This document shows, piece by piece, positions 30,521 through 39,002 of a DNA stretch of 42,815 nt. Source of the stretch: a virus. The DNA lies in the IMG/VR virus record IMGVR_UViG_3300007276_000092, positions 1 through 42,815 of that record, one strand, 5' to 3'. The notes beneath the pieces were generated by a model. It was not told the origin of the DNA. It saw only the letters and a program-made list of their open reading frames with translations, and did no database searches. Made by a program: the position numbers and the translations under genes. Positions within the stretch are counted from its first letter, which is position 1, and every line of letters begins with the position of its first letter.

Positions 30521-32399
30521 TACAACATCAGCAATTACGTCACCACGTTATGAGTTGGGAACAATTCAAGACGTGGTTGACTATTGCTCTACAGTAGATG
30601 TGTTAGGTGTTGACACTGAAACTGAAGGCTTTGATTTTACATGCAAACGTATGATTATGTTTCAGATTGGTGACAAACATAAACAGTTTGTTATTGATAC
30701 TAGACATGTAAGTATAGAACCATTGCGTGATATACTTGAATCAAAGAATATTATCAAAATACTTCATAACGCCAAGTTTGACTATAAGTTTATCAAACAC
30801 TATAGTGGTATCGAACTTGAGTGTGTCTACGACACTTTCCTTGCAGAACGTGTGATAAACTGCGGCAAGGATGGGGTGAAGTATGGATTAAAAGATGTTT
30901 GTAAAAAATATCTTAATGTAGACTTAGACAAAGAAGTCAGAAATAGATTTATAGGTTTAACTGGACAAGCATATACTGATGACCAAATTATATATGGTGC
31001 TAAAGATGTAGAATATCTACTTAGCGTAAGAGAACATCAGTTACCACAAATAAGCAGTAATAAACTAGAAAATGTAATAAAATTAGAAAATCGTGCAGTG
31101 TTAGCATTTGCGGATATTGAGTACAATGGACTTGATATTGACAAAGATGCTTGGGAGGTCATTGCACGCAGAAGCGAACAAGAAGCCTTGAATATGAGAG
31201 ATAACTTAGATAACCTGGTAAAAATCGTCCCAGAGTTGTCGTGCTTTGTGTTAACTCATGTTCAAGGTGACTTGTTTACGCCTCAAGAAGAATTGCGTAA
31301 GGTTGGTATTAAATGGACTAGCCCTACGCAAGTTCTTAAGGTATTTCAAAAGCTGGTTCCAGAGCTAGAAAATGTCAATGGTAAAGAAATGTATAAACTT
31401 AGACGCAGACACAAGATTATTGATTTGTATGTTAAATACAAAGAAAAGATGAAGTTAGCTACCTCTTACGGTAAAGACTTCTTTAAGTTTGTGTCTTGTG
31501 ATAACAAAATACATACAAGTTTTAATCAGATATTAGATACAGGTCGTGTTGCTAGTAGTAAACCTAATATGCAACAGATACCTGCAGATAATGCTTTTAG
31601 AAACTGCTTTATCGCCCCTGAAGGATATTGTTTTGTATCTTCAGATTATAGTAGTCAGGAGTTGAATGTCATCGCTTTTGGTAGCAAAGATCCTGTTTGG
31701 ATAGATGCTCTACAAAAAGGGCAAGACTTACATAGTGTGTGTGCTGAACTTGTATACGGCACACAATGGACCGATGCTGCTGAAGATGGTTGTGCCTTCC
31801 TCTTAAAAAGAGAGAAGTGCAACTGTCCTAAGCATTCTAAGTTACGTACTAATGTAAAGACTATTAACTTTGGCCTAGCCTACGGTATGGGACCGCATAA
31901 ACTAGCCAACACTCTTGATATTAGTATACCAGAAGCTGAAGCGTTAATCAATAAATACTTTGATGCGTTTCCTGCTATTGGTGGCTTTCTATCTAAACTT
32001 GGAGGTTTTGGTAAAAAGTATGGCTATATTAAAACATTTCCTCCGTTTAACAGACGCAGATGGTTTTCCAACTGGCATCCTAGAATCAACTCAGATAGAG
32101 GCGCAGCCTTTGAGCTTGGTAGTATAGAACGTGCCAGCAAGAATACACCTATACAGGGTGCATCTGCTGATATGACAAAGCTAGCGCTTATTCTTATTAG
32201 AGATTACATTAATCAGAATAACGCTCCTGTTCAAATAGTTATGACTGTACATGACCAAATAGATACTATATGTACTATAGAATATTCTGACGTATGGGTA
32301 GATAAACTAACAGAACTTATGGAGCTTGCAGCTTTGAAAGTAGTAACTAACGGTCTGCTAAAAGCGGACACAAATATTAGTAAATCGTGGGAAAAATAA
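30501..32399 (+). CDS. polA: Family A DNA polymerase (with 3'-5' exonuclease)
   Basis: 632 residues. Exonuclease domain: motif I DTETEG (38-43), motif II NAKFD (90-94), motif III YGAKD (165-169). No 5'-3' exonuclease domain. Polymerase motif A reads SDYSSQEL (381-388), so D382 and the Glu at 387 keep their spacing, but Q-I is replaced by S-Q and the usual Arg by Asn. The O-helix RTNVKTINFGLAYG (449-462) has the Phe at the position equivalent to E. coli F762. Motif C is VHDQID (583-588), Gln instead of the usual Glu after the catalytic Asp. A small Cys-containing insert (KREKCNCPKHSKLR) precedes the O-helix. It replicates the phage genome. It is followed by the DnaA-like gene, which overlaps by 13 nt. 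Confidence 0.9.
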   Translation: MIQLVTSTTSAITSPRYELGTIQDVVDYCSTVDVLGVDTETEGFDFTCKRMIMFQIGDKHKQFVIDTRHVSIEPLRDILESKNIIKILHNAKFDYKFIKHYSGIELECVYDTFLAERVINCGKDGVKYGLKDVCKKYLNVDLDKEVRNRFIGLTGQAYTDDQIIYGAKDVEYLLSVREHQLPQISSNKLENVIKLENRAVLAFADIEYNGLDIDKDAWEVIARRSEQEALNMRDNLDNLVKIVPELSCFVLTHVQGDLFTPQEELRKVGIKWTSPTQVLKVFQKLVPELENVNGKEMYKLRRRHKIIDLYVKYKEKMKLATSYGKDFFKFVSCDNKIHTSFNQILDTGRVASSKPNMQQIPADNAFRNCFIAPEGYCFVSSDYSSQELNVIAFGSKDPVWIDALQKGQDLHSVCAELVYGTQWTDAAEDGCAFLLKREKCNCPKHSKLRTNVKTINFGLAYGMGPHKLANTLDISIPEAEALINKYFDAFPAIGGFLSKLGGFGKKYGYIKTFPPFNRRRWFSNWHPRINSDRGAAFELGSIERASKNTPIQGASADMTKLALILIRDYINQNNAPVQIVMTVHDQIDTICTIEYSDVWVDKLTELMELAALKVVTNGLLKADTNISKSWEK

Positions 32400-32833
32400 A
32401 ATTACACAAGATAGATTCAAATGTAGCAAGAATACTTGCGACTGTTTCTAGAATTACAGAAGTGCCTATTAGTAAAATACGTGGTAAACTTAGAACTACA
32501 GAGGTGGTAACAGCTCGTAGAATATGCATGGTTCTTATTAACGATAAACTGCAATACAGTAGCACTGTAAACGCAGCTATGTTTAATAGAGACCACGCTA
32601 CAGTATTACACGCATTTAAAGTGCATGCAGATTTAATGGACGTAGATAAACCTTATCAAGAGTTTTTTAATCTTTGTGCTACAGCTGTAGGTATTAAAGG
32701 TATGAGTGATGCAAACGATAAAGATGATCTGCTTGCCCGTTTTGCGGCTAGAGTAGAACACTTAGAACTTGAAAACGAAGAGTTAAAAACAAAATTATTA
32801 AACATACAAGAAATTATAAACGATCATGAGTAA
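32387..32833 (+). CDS. Free-standing DnaA domain IV protein with coiled-coil tail
   Basis: 148 residues from a GTG start inside the end of polA. Residues about 15-90 match DnaA domain IV (origin-binding HTH): VSRITEVPISKIRGKLRTTE, then VVTARRICMVLINDKLQ, and the signature NRDHATVLHA (67-76), which is the DnaA-box contact motif. There is no AAA+ ATPase domain. The last 40 residues are a coiled coil (DDLLARFAARVEHLELENEE). It should bind DnaA boxes on phage or host DNA, either to direct replication initiation or to interfere with the host origin. Its coupling to polA supports a replication role. Confidence 0.8.
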   Translation: MGKIKLHKIDSNVARILATVSRITEVPISKIRGKLRTTEVVTARRICMVLINDKLQYSSTVNAAMFNRDHATVLHAFKVHADLMDVDKPYQEFFNLCATAVGIKGMSDANDKDDLLARFAARVEHLELENEELKTKLLNIQEIINDHE

Positions 32834-32957
32834 AAAAAGAATGCCAGAGTGGCAAGGCAAAAAAAAGTACTCTATAGTAGCTAGCTATGTATTTATGTAC
32901 ATAGGATTTTTAGGTATTATAGGTATTATTTTGTTTATGTTAGTAAGTAACCATTAA
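32826..32957 (+). CDS. 43-residue membrane protein
   Basis: Starts ATG at 32826-32828, overlapping the end of the DnaA-like gene. A basic front (MSKKRMPEWQGKKKY) precedes one membrane span (residues 17-39, SYVFMYIGFLGIIGIILFM). Ends SNH. It is a tiny inner-membrane protein in the early operon, possibly a holin-like, exclusion or toxin-like factor. Supported by spacing and by its clear positive-inside topology. Confidence 0.6.
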   Translation: MSKKRMPEWQGKKKYSIVASYVFMYIGFLGIIGIILFMLVSNH

Positions 32958-32965
32958 AATAAATT

Positions 32966-33130
32966 ATGAATTGGAATAGTAAAACTAAAGAATGGACAGA
33001 ACTAAAGAGTCTGTCAGTTATTAAACTAGCTACTATAGCTAAAAAGTTAAGATCTAAGCGCATGTCTGTAAAGAACATTGCTGAGGTTTTAGACAAAAGT
33101 GAAAGTAGAATTAGAGAATACATTAAATAA
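32966..33130 (+). CDS. Small HTH DNA-binding protein
   Basis: 54 residues from the ATG at 32966-32968. After a short start (MNWNSKTKEWTELKSLS) the sequence is a compact helix-turn-helix (MSVKNIAEVLDKSESRIREY), with the first helix IKLATIAKKLRSKR. It is like the DNA-binding part of small phage repressors or of sigma-region 4-type HTHs. It lies 8 nt after the membrane-protein gene and 7 nt before the wHTH gene, so it belongs to a regulator cluster. Target unknown. Confidence 0.6.
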   Translation: MNWNSKTKEWTELKSLSVIKLATIAKKLRSKRMSVKNIAEVLDKSESRIREYIK

Positions 33131-33137
33131 ATAATAT

Positions 33138-33401
33138 ATGGTAAATGAAAAATCAACTGCATCTTACAAAAAATTGTTAGATGATGGTGTTATTAGTAGA
33201 AGACAGGCTCAGGTTCTTAAGGTTTTAAAACTAGAACTTGGGCAAGCAACAAATAGAATGATTGCTAAGAAATTAGATTGGGATATAAATAGAGTCACTG
33301 GCAGAGTATCTGAGTTACGGGAAAAAGGCTTAGTTACGCATGCTGGTGACTACTATGACGCATCTACAGAAAGAACAGTTAATCTATGGAAGTGCAAGTG
33401 A
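33138..33401 (+). CDS. Winged-helix protein
   Basis: 87 residues. Pattern: SYKKLLDDGVISRRQAQVLK, KVLKLELGQATNRMIAKKL (HTH helices), DINRVTGRVSELREKGLV (recognition helix then wing), TLNLWK-like closing strand. This is a MarR/ArsR-like or replication-initiator winged helix of minimal size. It overlaps the helicase gene by 16 nt. A role as DNA-binding regulator or helicase-loading factor is possible. Confidence 0.6.
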   Translation: MVNEKSTASYKKLLDDGVISRRQAQVLKVLKLELGQATNRMIAKKLDWDINRVTGRVSELREKGLVTHAGDYYDASTERTVNLWKCK

Positions 33402-34564
33402 GTCAACTAATAAAGACAAAAGATGAAGAACAAAGAAAAGCTCTTAACGCATGGGCAAAACGCGGGTTCATTGGTAGTATCATTGCTGGTACTGGTTTTG
33501 GTAAGTCTCGTTGCGGCGTCCTTGCTGTTGGTAAAACTCTTGATACTGTTGAAGATGCTAGGGCTCTTGTCCTAGTACCTACTACACAGTTACAAGATCA
33601 GTTTAAAGAAGAGTTTATAAAATGGAATTACGAGCACCTGCTAGACAGAGTGGACGTAATGTGCTATCAGTCAGCATACAAATTAGAAGATAATTATTAT
33701 GACATTGTTATATGTGATGAGATACATCTTGGTTTGTCACCTGAGTATCGTAAGTTTTTTGAAAACAATACATACAAAAGGTTATTATGCATGACTGCAA
33801 CGTTACCAGAAGATATAGAATACAAGGAATTACTTGATAATATATCTCCTATAGCGTATAGGATAACACTAGATGAATGTGTTAACCTAGGTTTAGTTTC
33901 TCCTTATGAAGTTATATGTGTGCCTGTAGAACTTACAGCTATCGAAGAACAAGAGTACAAAAAAGCAAACAATACATTTGTATATGCTAAATATGTACTT
34001 GGACAATTTGATGCGTTTGATCAGGCTAAATACATCATGGGAGCAGGTAAACATACAGCTACTCAACAAGAGAAAGCTGCAGCTGCACAGTTTTACAGAT
34101 CTATACGACAAAGAAAAGCCGTGGTAGATCATGCTGACAACAAGTTAGCTATGTTACAAAAAATTGTAATTAAGCATATTGGAGAGAAAATACTAGTGTT
34201 TGGAGGTAGTAACGAGTTTACAAATAGACTTGCTGAAGCTACAGACACATTCTCTACAGTATATCACAGTGGTAAAACTAAAAAACAAAGAGAACAAGCA
34301 TTAATAGATTTTAGATCAGGTACAAAGCCTGTACTATGTTCTACAAAAGCTTTGAATCAGGGTTTTGATGTAGCAGATGCAACTATGGCTGTAATATGTG
34401 GATTAACTAGTAAAGGCTTGACTATGATACAACGTGTTGGTCGTATTATACGTTACCAAGAAGGTAAACGTGGTAAGATTGTATGTTTGTATGTAAAAGG
34501 CAGTCAAGAAGAGAAATGGTTAAAAAGCAGTGTAAAAACATTGAAAAATGTAGTTTGGAAATAA
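33386..34564 (+). CDS. SF2 helicase (UvsW/ResIII-like)
   Basis: 392 residues. Walker A AGTGFGKS (34-41), Walker B DEIH (111-114), motif III TAT (137-139) in CMTATLPED, and motif VI QRVGRIIR (349-356). This is the two-RecA-domain core of superfamily 2 helicases, of the size of T4 UvsW or short DEAD/DEAH phage helicases. It lies between the wHTH gene and a small membrane-protein gene. It probably unwinds or remodels branched DNA or D-loops in phage replication and recombination. It has no extra domains, so it may need the wHTH protein to bind DNA. Confidence 0.85.
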   Translation: MEVQVSQLIKTKDEEQRKALNAWAKRGFIGSIIAGTGFGKSRCGVLAVGKTLDTVEDARALVLVPTTQLQDQFKEEFIKWNYEHLLDRVDVMCYQSAYKLEDNYYDIVICDEIHLGLSPEYRKFFENNTYKRLLCMTATLPEDIEYKELLDNISPIAYRITLDECVNLGLVSPYEVICVPVELTAIEEQEYKKANNTFVYAKYVLGQFDAFDQAKYIMGAGKHTATQQEKAAAAQFYRSIRQRKAVVDHADNKLAMLQKIVIKHIGEKILVFGGSNEFTNRLAEATDTFSTVYHSGKTKKQREQALIDFRSGTKPVLCSTKALNQGFDVADATMAVICGLTSKGLTMIQRVGRIIRYQEGKRGKIVCLYVKGSQEEKWLKSSVKTLKNVVWK

Positions 34565-34569
34565 TATTA

Positions 34570-34610
34570 ACAAAACTTGTATAATATGTACGAAATGATT
34601 ATATTTGCTA
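34570..34610 (+). promoter_or_regulatory. Promoter-like repeat, copy B
   Basis: ACAAAACTTGTATA followed after a 20-nt spacer by TATATTTG (34600-34607). The CTTG at 34576-34579 is a fair -33. Matches 33 of 41 positions with 29921-29961. Transcription would start near 34613, inside the following small reading frame, so the promoter would serve the genes from 34794 on. Confidence 0.5.
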
Positions 34611-34792
34611 TTGTTCTTTATTTAATTATAACAAATTCTTTTATAAGACTACAAATACAACCAGAAGGTTTGTTTTTGATACTGAAAAAGCGTGAGTATA
34701 TTTACAATATATCTGACGGTAATTATAGAGAAGAACTTGTAATTAAGATAAAGCAATTGTATAGGTTTAAAGATAACGAAAGACCCTTTTAA
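34586..34792 (+). CDS. Small membrane protein
   Basis: 68 residues from the ATG at 34586. A TTG start at 34577 would add three residues. Residues 4-20 form a membrane span (MIIFAIVLYLIITNSFI), then a short charged tail (ILKKREYIYNISDGNY, ending RFKDNERPF). It overlaps a promoter-like repeat. The open frame might therefore be partly fortuitous, but the tail's amino-acid use looks like real coding. The gene lies one base before the next. Confidence 0.45.
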   Translation: MYEMIIFAIVLYLIITNSFIRLQIQPEGLFLILKKREYIYNISDGNYREELVIKIKQLYRFKDNERPF

Positions 34793-34793
34793 A

Positions 34794-35342
34794 ATGAAAG
34801 TAGAATTAGATTTTGAAGTGCTGAGCCAAACAGATATGAGCGCTGACGATTTTATCTACTTGTATATTATCTATAGAAAAGGTTATAATTATTTAAGCGA
34901 CCTCAATTTAAAACCAAATTTAGACCAATTACAAGAAAAGGGATATGTAAAGTTAGGCGAAACACCTGATCAACATGCAATTAGACAATCTTTTATAGAT
35001 TTGTTTGTTACAGATATTGATCAGATGTTCGCTGAGCTTTGTTCTAATTATCCTATGAAGGTAATGGTCAATGGGCAGGTTAGAGTGTTACATGCTAAAG
35101 ATCCAGACGCTAAAACAAACGAGAAAGCCAAAAAGCGCTATGAACGCGCTGTTGGTGGTAAACTGTACAAACACAAGCATATTATTAACTGCTTAAAGAC
35201 ACAACTGAGAGTAGAGCGTAATAGCTTAGGTTATATGCAGAATTTAGAAACATGGATTAATAACCATACTTGGGAAAAGTATGAAAATTTAGATGAAAAT
35301 GACACACAACAAACTACCACAAGAATTACACGAACCCTTTAA
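34794..35342 (+). CDS. Conserved-looking replication-operon protein, function unknown
   Basis: 182 residues. A helical front (SADDFIYLYIIYRKGYNYLS), a short domain with DQHAIRQSFIDLFVTDIDQM, and a basic C-terminal part (KKRYERAVGGKLYKHKHI, then CLKTQLRVERNSLGYMQNL and WINNHTWEKYE). The final part, LxYMQNLETWxNNxTWEKY, is typical of proteins found just before a DnaB-like helicase in Bacteroidota phages. It overlaps the helicase by 50 nt. A helicase loader or primase partner is plausible but not shown. Confidence 0.5.
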   Translation: MKVELDFEVLSQTDMSADDFIYLYIIYRKGYNYLSDLNLKPNLDQLQEKGYVKLGETPDQHAIRQSFIDLFVTDIDQMFAELCSNYPMKVMVNGQVRVLHAKDPDAKTNEKAKKRYERAVGGKLYKHKHIINCLKTQLRVERNSLGYMQNLETWINNHTWEKYENLDENDTQQTTTRITRTL

Positions 35343-36243
35343 GAAACGAGGATTTAAGAGCATTAAAACTGCTGTTAACACTTCACTTACGCATATCAAA
35401 ACTGGTATGTTAGGGCAGCGTAATGTCTTTCCAACAAATTGGAACAGGTTAAATAAGAATTTACTAGGCGGTTTACAGCCAGGCAAAATGTACGTAGTTG
35501 CAGGTCGTCCTGGCGTTGGTAAATCAGCGTTTAGTAACCAACTGATCTTTGACGTATTAGATAAAAACAAAAACAAGAATGTACTTGTATTGTATTGGAG
35601 TTTTGAGATGCCAGGCTATCAGCAGATATTGCGTGCTGGCTCAAAAGGCGCTAACAAACAAGTATTAGAGCTGTTATCAGTAGAAAGAAAATTATCAGAC
35701 GAAGCTTTTAAAGCTTATAGGGATGAAGTTATTAAATATAACAACTACCCTGTGTACTTTAATAATGTGCCACGCTCAATGGAGTTTATTAAAGAAACTA
35801 ACGTAGAAATATGTAATAGTAAACCAGATGCAACAGTTATAAATGTATTTGACCACTCACGTCTTGTGCTTGGCAATGCAGAAACTGAGCTACAACGACT
35901 CAACACTGTATCAAAAGGATGTATGTGGATGCAGTCACGTATGGGCACTATAAACATATTATTATCACAGTTAAACCGTAACATTGAACAAGAACATCGT
36001 GCTAAGAATCAATACCAGCCATTGCTAACAGATTTGTTTGGTGGTGACTCTATTGGTCAGGATGCGCATGTTGTTATGATGTTACAACGCCCTTACGATT
36101 TATATGGTATTACTGAAAAGTATTGCAACGAAGACCCTGAAGGTTTACTTGCATGTCATATTGAAAAGAATCGTGATGGACTATTGGGTATGATACCCTA
36201 TGAAGCAGAAATGTCAACATTTACAATTAACGAACGCACATGA
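35293..36243 (+). CDS. DnaB-like replicative helicase
   Basis: 316 residues, the RecA-fold ATPase part only (the N-terminal primase-binding domain of bacterial DnaB is missing). Walker A GRPGVGKS (71-78) preceded by LLGGLQPGKMYVVAG. The helicase-family Walker B lies in DATVINVFDHSRLVLG. Then ILLSQLNRN (sensor with Gln/Asn) and FGGDSIGQDAHVVMMLQRP, the typical DnaB SIxQxAD-type motif. It likely forms the hexamer at the phage fork. It overlaps both neighbours, so the order loader-helicase-radical SAM is co-translated. Confidence 0.8.
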   Translation: MKMTHNKLPQELHEPFKKRGFKSIKTAVNTSLTHIKTGMLGQRNVFPTNWNRLNKNLLGGLQPGKMYVVAGRPGVGKSAFSNQLIFDVLDKNKNKNVLVLYWSFEMPGYQQILRAGSKGANKQVLELLSVERKLSDEAFKAYRDEVIKYNNYPVYFNNVPRSMEFIKETNVEICNSKPDATVINVFDHSRLVLGNAETELQRLNTVSKGCMWMQSRMGTINILLSQLNRNIEQEHRAKNQYQPLLTDLFGGDSIGQDAHVVMMLQRPYDLYGITEKYCNEDPEGLLACHIEKNRDGLLGMIPYEAEMSTFTINERT

Positions 36244-37094
36244 TTGAAAAAGTAAAACGTAAAAGTTTTACTATTAGACATTCTGGACGATCAACTGACT
36301 TTATATCACCTAGCTTTGGCCACGGTTGTTTATACAACTGTAGCTATTGCTACATGAAACGACACAAAGACAAAGGTCTTAGCGTTGCTACCAACACTGG
36401 TGATATACTTACACACATTAACAATCATGCTTATTTTACACCTGTAGATAAGCCTAATCAGACTCACGCAGAGTTTACTACTTACGACATTAGTTGTAAT
36501 GAGGATTTTGCATTGCATGCTAAGCATCATGACTGGGAGCGTATCTTTGAATTTTTCAGAGACCATCCTGTTGCTATGGGTAGTTTTGCAACAAAGTATG
36601 TAAACCCTGATCTTACTACGTATAATCCTGAAGGAAAAGTACGTATAAGATTTAGTTTGATGCCACAAAAAATGTCAGATATACATGAGCCGCACACATC
36701 TAAGATTATTGATAGAATAAAAGCTATTGATGCATTTATAGATGCAGGCTATGATGTGCATATCAACTACAGCCCTGTAATATTTTACGAAGGCTGGTTA
36801 GATGACTATGCTGATTTATTTGATATGGTAGATAATTATGTGGACTACAAAAGTCAAGTGCTTGCAGAAGTTATATTTCTTACACATAACTTTAAAAAGC
36901 ATATTGTAAATGTTGGTCGACACCCGCAAACTGAAGTAACGTTATGGCGTCCTGAACTACAGGAGGTAAAGCAATCTCAGTATGGTGGAGAAAATGTTAG
37001 ATATAAACTTGGAGTAAAGGGCAAGTTTATACAGCAGTTTAAAGAACTGCATAATAGTAAAATACCTTGGAACAAAATTAGATATATATTTTAA
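36240..37094 (+). CDS. Radical SAM enzyme, spore-photoproduct-lyase-like
   Basis: 284 residues. A CxxxCxxC cluster, C30, C34, C37 (CLYNCSYC), follows SPSFGHG, the usual start of SPL-type radical SAM enzymes. The aromatic YMKRH follows the cluster. Later come the beta strands of a TIM-barrel half (ISCNEDFALHAK, GSFATKYVNPDL, VRIRFSLMPQK, HINYSPVIFYEGW). The SPL family repairs thymine dimers using AdoMet radicals. Related proteins of phages have no known substrate. It stands between two ATPase genes in the replication operon, so DNA repair or base modification is a plausible job. It overlaps the helicase by 4 nt. Confidence 0.8.
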   Translation: MIEKVKRKSFTIRHSGRSTDFISPSFGHGCLYNCSYCYMKRHKDKGLSVATNTGDILTHINNHAYFTPVDKPNQTHAEFTTYDISCNEDFALHAKHHDWERIFEFFRDHPVAMGSFATKYVNPDLTTYNPEGKVRIRFSLMPQKMSDIHEPHTSKIIDRIKAIDAFIDAGYDVHINYSPVIFYEGWLDDYADLFDMVDNYVDYKSQVLAEVIFLTHNFKKHIVNVGRHPQTEVTLWRPELQEVKQSQYGGENVRYKLGVKGKFIQQFKELHNSKIPWNKIRYIF

Positions 37095-37097
37095 ATT

Positions 37098-37796
37098 ATG
37101 GAATTACCAACTAAGAAGGTAAAGGCGAGCCGAAAGTCGCCTAAGAACATGATAATATATGGTCCACCAAAGATTGGAAAGACTACAGTATTATCACAAC
37201 TAGACAATTGTTTGATTATTGACCTTGAGGAAGGTTCTGATATGGTCGATGCTCTAAAGATAAAAGTTAAGAACTTAAAAGATCTTGCTGATGTCGGTAG
37301 AGAAATTATCAAACAAAAGAAACCATATAAATATGTTGCTATTGACACTATCTCAAAGCTTGAAGAATGGTGTGAAGAAGAAGCAAAGCAAATTTATATG
37401 AAAACTCCTATGGGTAAAAACTTTGAACAGAAGAACCCTGGCATGTCTGTATTATCATTGCCTAACGGCGCTGGCTATTTGTATTTGCGTATGGCATACA
37501 AAAAGTGGGTAGATAGATTAAATATGCTAGCGGATCATATTATCCTAGTAGGTCACCTAAAGGACAAAATGCTTGAAAAGAAAGGTAAAGAGGTTGCTGT
37601 AAAGGACCTTGACCTTACTGGAAAGATAAAGCAAATTACATGCGCTAACGCTGATGCTGTTGGTTATATCTATAGAGAAGAAGATAAAACTATGATTTCT
37701 TTTGACTCTATGTCAGATATTACTGCTGGTTCACGTTGCGATCACTTAAAAGGCCAGACCATGCCTTTAGAATGGTCAAATATATTTATTGATTAA
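37098..37796 (+). CDS. Sak4-like RecA-fold ATPase
   Basis: 232 residues. Walker A IIYGPPKIGKTT (19-30) after a short basic front, Walker B in YKYVAIDTISKLEEWC, and a sensor in HIILVGHLKDK. The form is the AAA_24/Sak4 group of phage ATPases, which help single-strand annealing with an SSB. It is 17 nt from a small acidic gene and then the SSB gene, the usual partner. Function: recombination-type annealing and repair. Confidence 0.75.
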   Translation: MELPTKKVKASRKSPKNMIIYGPPKIGKTTVLSQLDNCLIIDLEEGSDMVDALKIKVKNLKDLADVGREIIKQKKPYKYVAIDTISKLEEWCEEEAKQIYMKTPMGKNFEQKNPGMSVLSLPNGAGYLYLRMAYKKWVDRLNMLADHIILVGHLKDKMLEKKGKEVAVKDLDLTGKIKQITCANADAVGYIYREEDKTMISFDSMSDITAGSRCDHLKGQTMPLEWSNIFID

Positions 37797-37814
37797 CCGC
37801 TAAAATTTTAAAAA

Positions 37815-38192
37815 ATGATTGAAGCAAGAACGGCTGTCGAGCCTAACACGACTCCTGTAGTAAAACCTCAAACTATTACAGTGACGATGATTATTGAGGA
37901 CCTTAACAATGGTGTAGACCGCACAGGCATACAAACAAAGTATGGCTTAGACAAATGGGAAGTAACTCAGATGTTTCAACACCCTGCATTAAAGGGCAAG
38001 AAAGCTAAGAAAGTACGTAAACTTTCTTTTAACTTTGTAGATGATACAGCTGCAGATCCTAACCAGACTAGTATTGCGGTAGAAACTACAGATGCTGTTA
38101 CTATGCATGATGTTGATGTACATACAGAAGCATCTATGATTGTAGAAGCTACACCTGAGTTACAGGAAGACGAAGATGATTTTAACTTTTAA
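37815..38192 (+). CDS. Acidic protein between Sak4-like and SSB genes
   Basis: 125 residues. The first half contains a likely HTH-like element (VDRTGIQTKYGLDKWEVTQM) with a basic stretch (LKGKKAKKVRKLSF). The second half is acidic and low in complexity (DDTAADPNQTSIAVE, ending LQEDEDDFNF). Acidic tips of this sort (DDFNF) resemble SSB-like protein-interaction ends. Likely a small recombination or replication accessory protein. Family not recognised. Confidence 0.5.
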   Translation: MIEARTAVEPNTTPVVKPQTITVTMIIEDLNNGVDRTGIQTKYGLDKWEVTQMFQHPALKGKKAKKVRKLSFNFVDDTAADPNQTSIAVETTDAVTMHDVDVHTEASMIVEATPELQEDEDDFNF

Positions 38193-38210
38193 TTTTAAAA
38201 ACTATTAATT

Positions 38211-38984
38211 ATGGCTTTAACTAGCAACCCTATCTCTTCAGAGGTAGCAGGCGGAGGACTAAAATTGTACTCTGGCCTTACAAATGTAAATGTAATCGCA
38301 GTAAATCCTACTTTGGAAGAACTGCATAACCTAGGAATAAAATTAAAGCAGGAACCTGCTTATACTATTTCTATGGGCGACCAAGAGTATAACAAAGTTG
38401 TATTCTGGGTTAAAAATGAAACTGGTAGTTACAAGATTGAGATATTAATGCAACCATCGCATAGAGTATCACAGTCAGGAAAACACCAGTGGATGAACTC
38501 TATAGGTCAGTCTACTTGGTCTGAAGATGCACCTAGTTATGATTGGTGGAAATCTGACGGTGAGCGTAAAGCTTATGTTGGTGAGGAAACCTTAATTAAC
38601 TTTGCAAAATGTTGGGCAAATGTTGCTTCTGGAGATGAAGTAACTTTTGACACTATTGCTAAGATAGCTGCAGGTGATGTAGCTGAGCTTAAGAAATATG
38701 TAGCTGCGTTAAAAGATAACCCAGTGCGTGTTCTTATTGGTGTAAAAGATGACAAGTATCAAATTGTTTATACAAAATACTTTGGTCGTGCTTATGCTAA
38801 TCCAAGAGACAACTATTTTGTAAAAGCTTTAAATGATGAGTATGGTGCATTTAATGCTGACTTTAATGCTGATTTAGCATTTGGTGAGCACAAGCCTACA
38901 GCTACTTTGGTTACTCCTGATTCTTCAACTGAAGATGAAGATTGGACATCAAATGATAGTAGTGCTGATGATTTACCATTCTAG
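38211..38984 (+). CDS. ssb: Single-stranded DNA-binding protein
   Basis: 257 residues. The C-terminus has the canonical acidic tip SADDLPF (from DSSADDLPF) used by SSBs to bind partner proteins. The N-terminal body is beta-rich with a basic region (YKIEILMQPSHRVSQSGKHQW) consistent with ssDNA binding; this large phage SSB type differs from bacterial OB-fold SSBs in length. It follows the Sak4-like ATPase, with which such SSBs work. A strong terminator stands downstream (39003-39032), marking the end of this transcript unit. Confidence 0.75.
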   Translation: MALTSNPISSEVAGGGLKLYSGLTNVNVIAVNPTLEELHNLGIKLKQEPAYTISMGDQEYNKVVFWVKNETGSYKIEILMQPSHRVSQSGKHQWMNSIGQSTWSEDAPSYDWWKSDGERKAYVGEETLINFAKCWANVASGDEVTFDTIAKIAAGDVAELKKYVAALKDNPVRVLIGVKDDKYQIVYTKYFGRAYANPRDNYFVKALNDEYGAFNADFNADLAFGEHKPTATLVTPDSSTEDEDWTSNDSSADDLPF

Positions 38985-39002
38985 TATTTACTAACTATAA
39001 TC

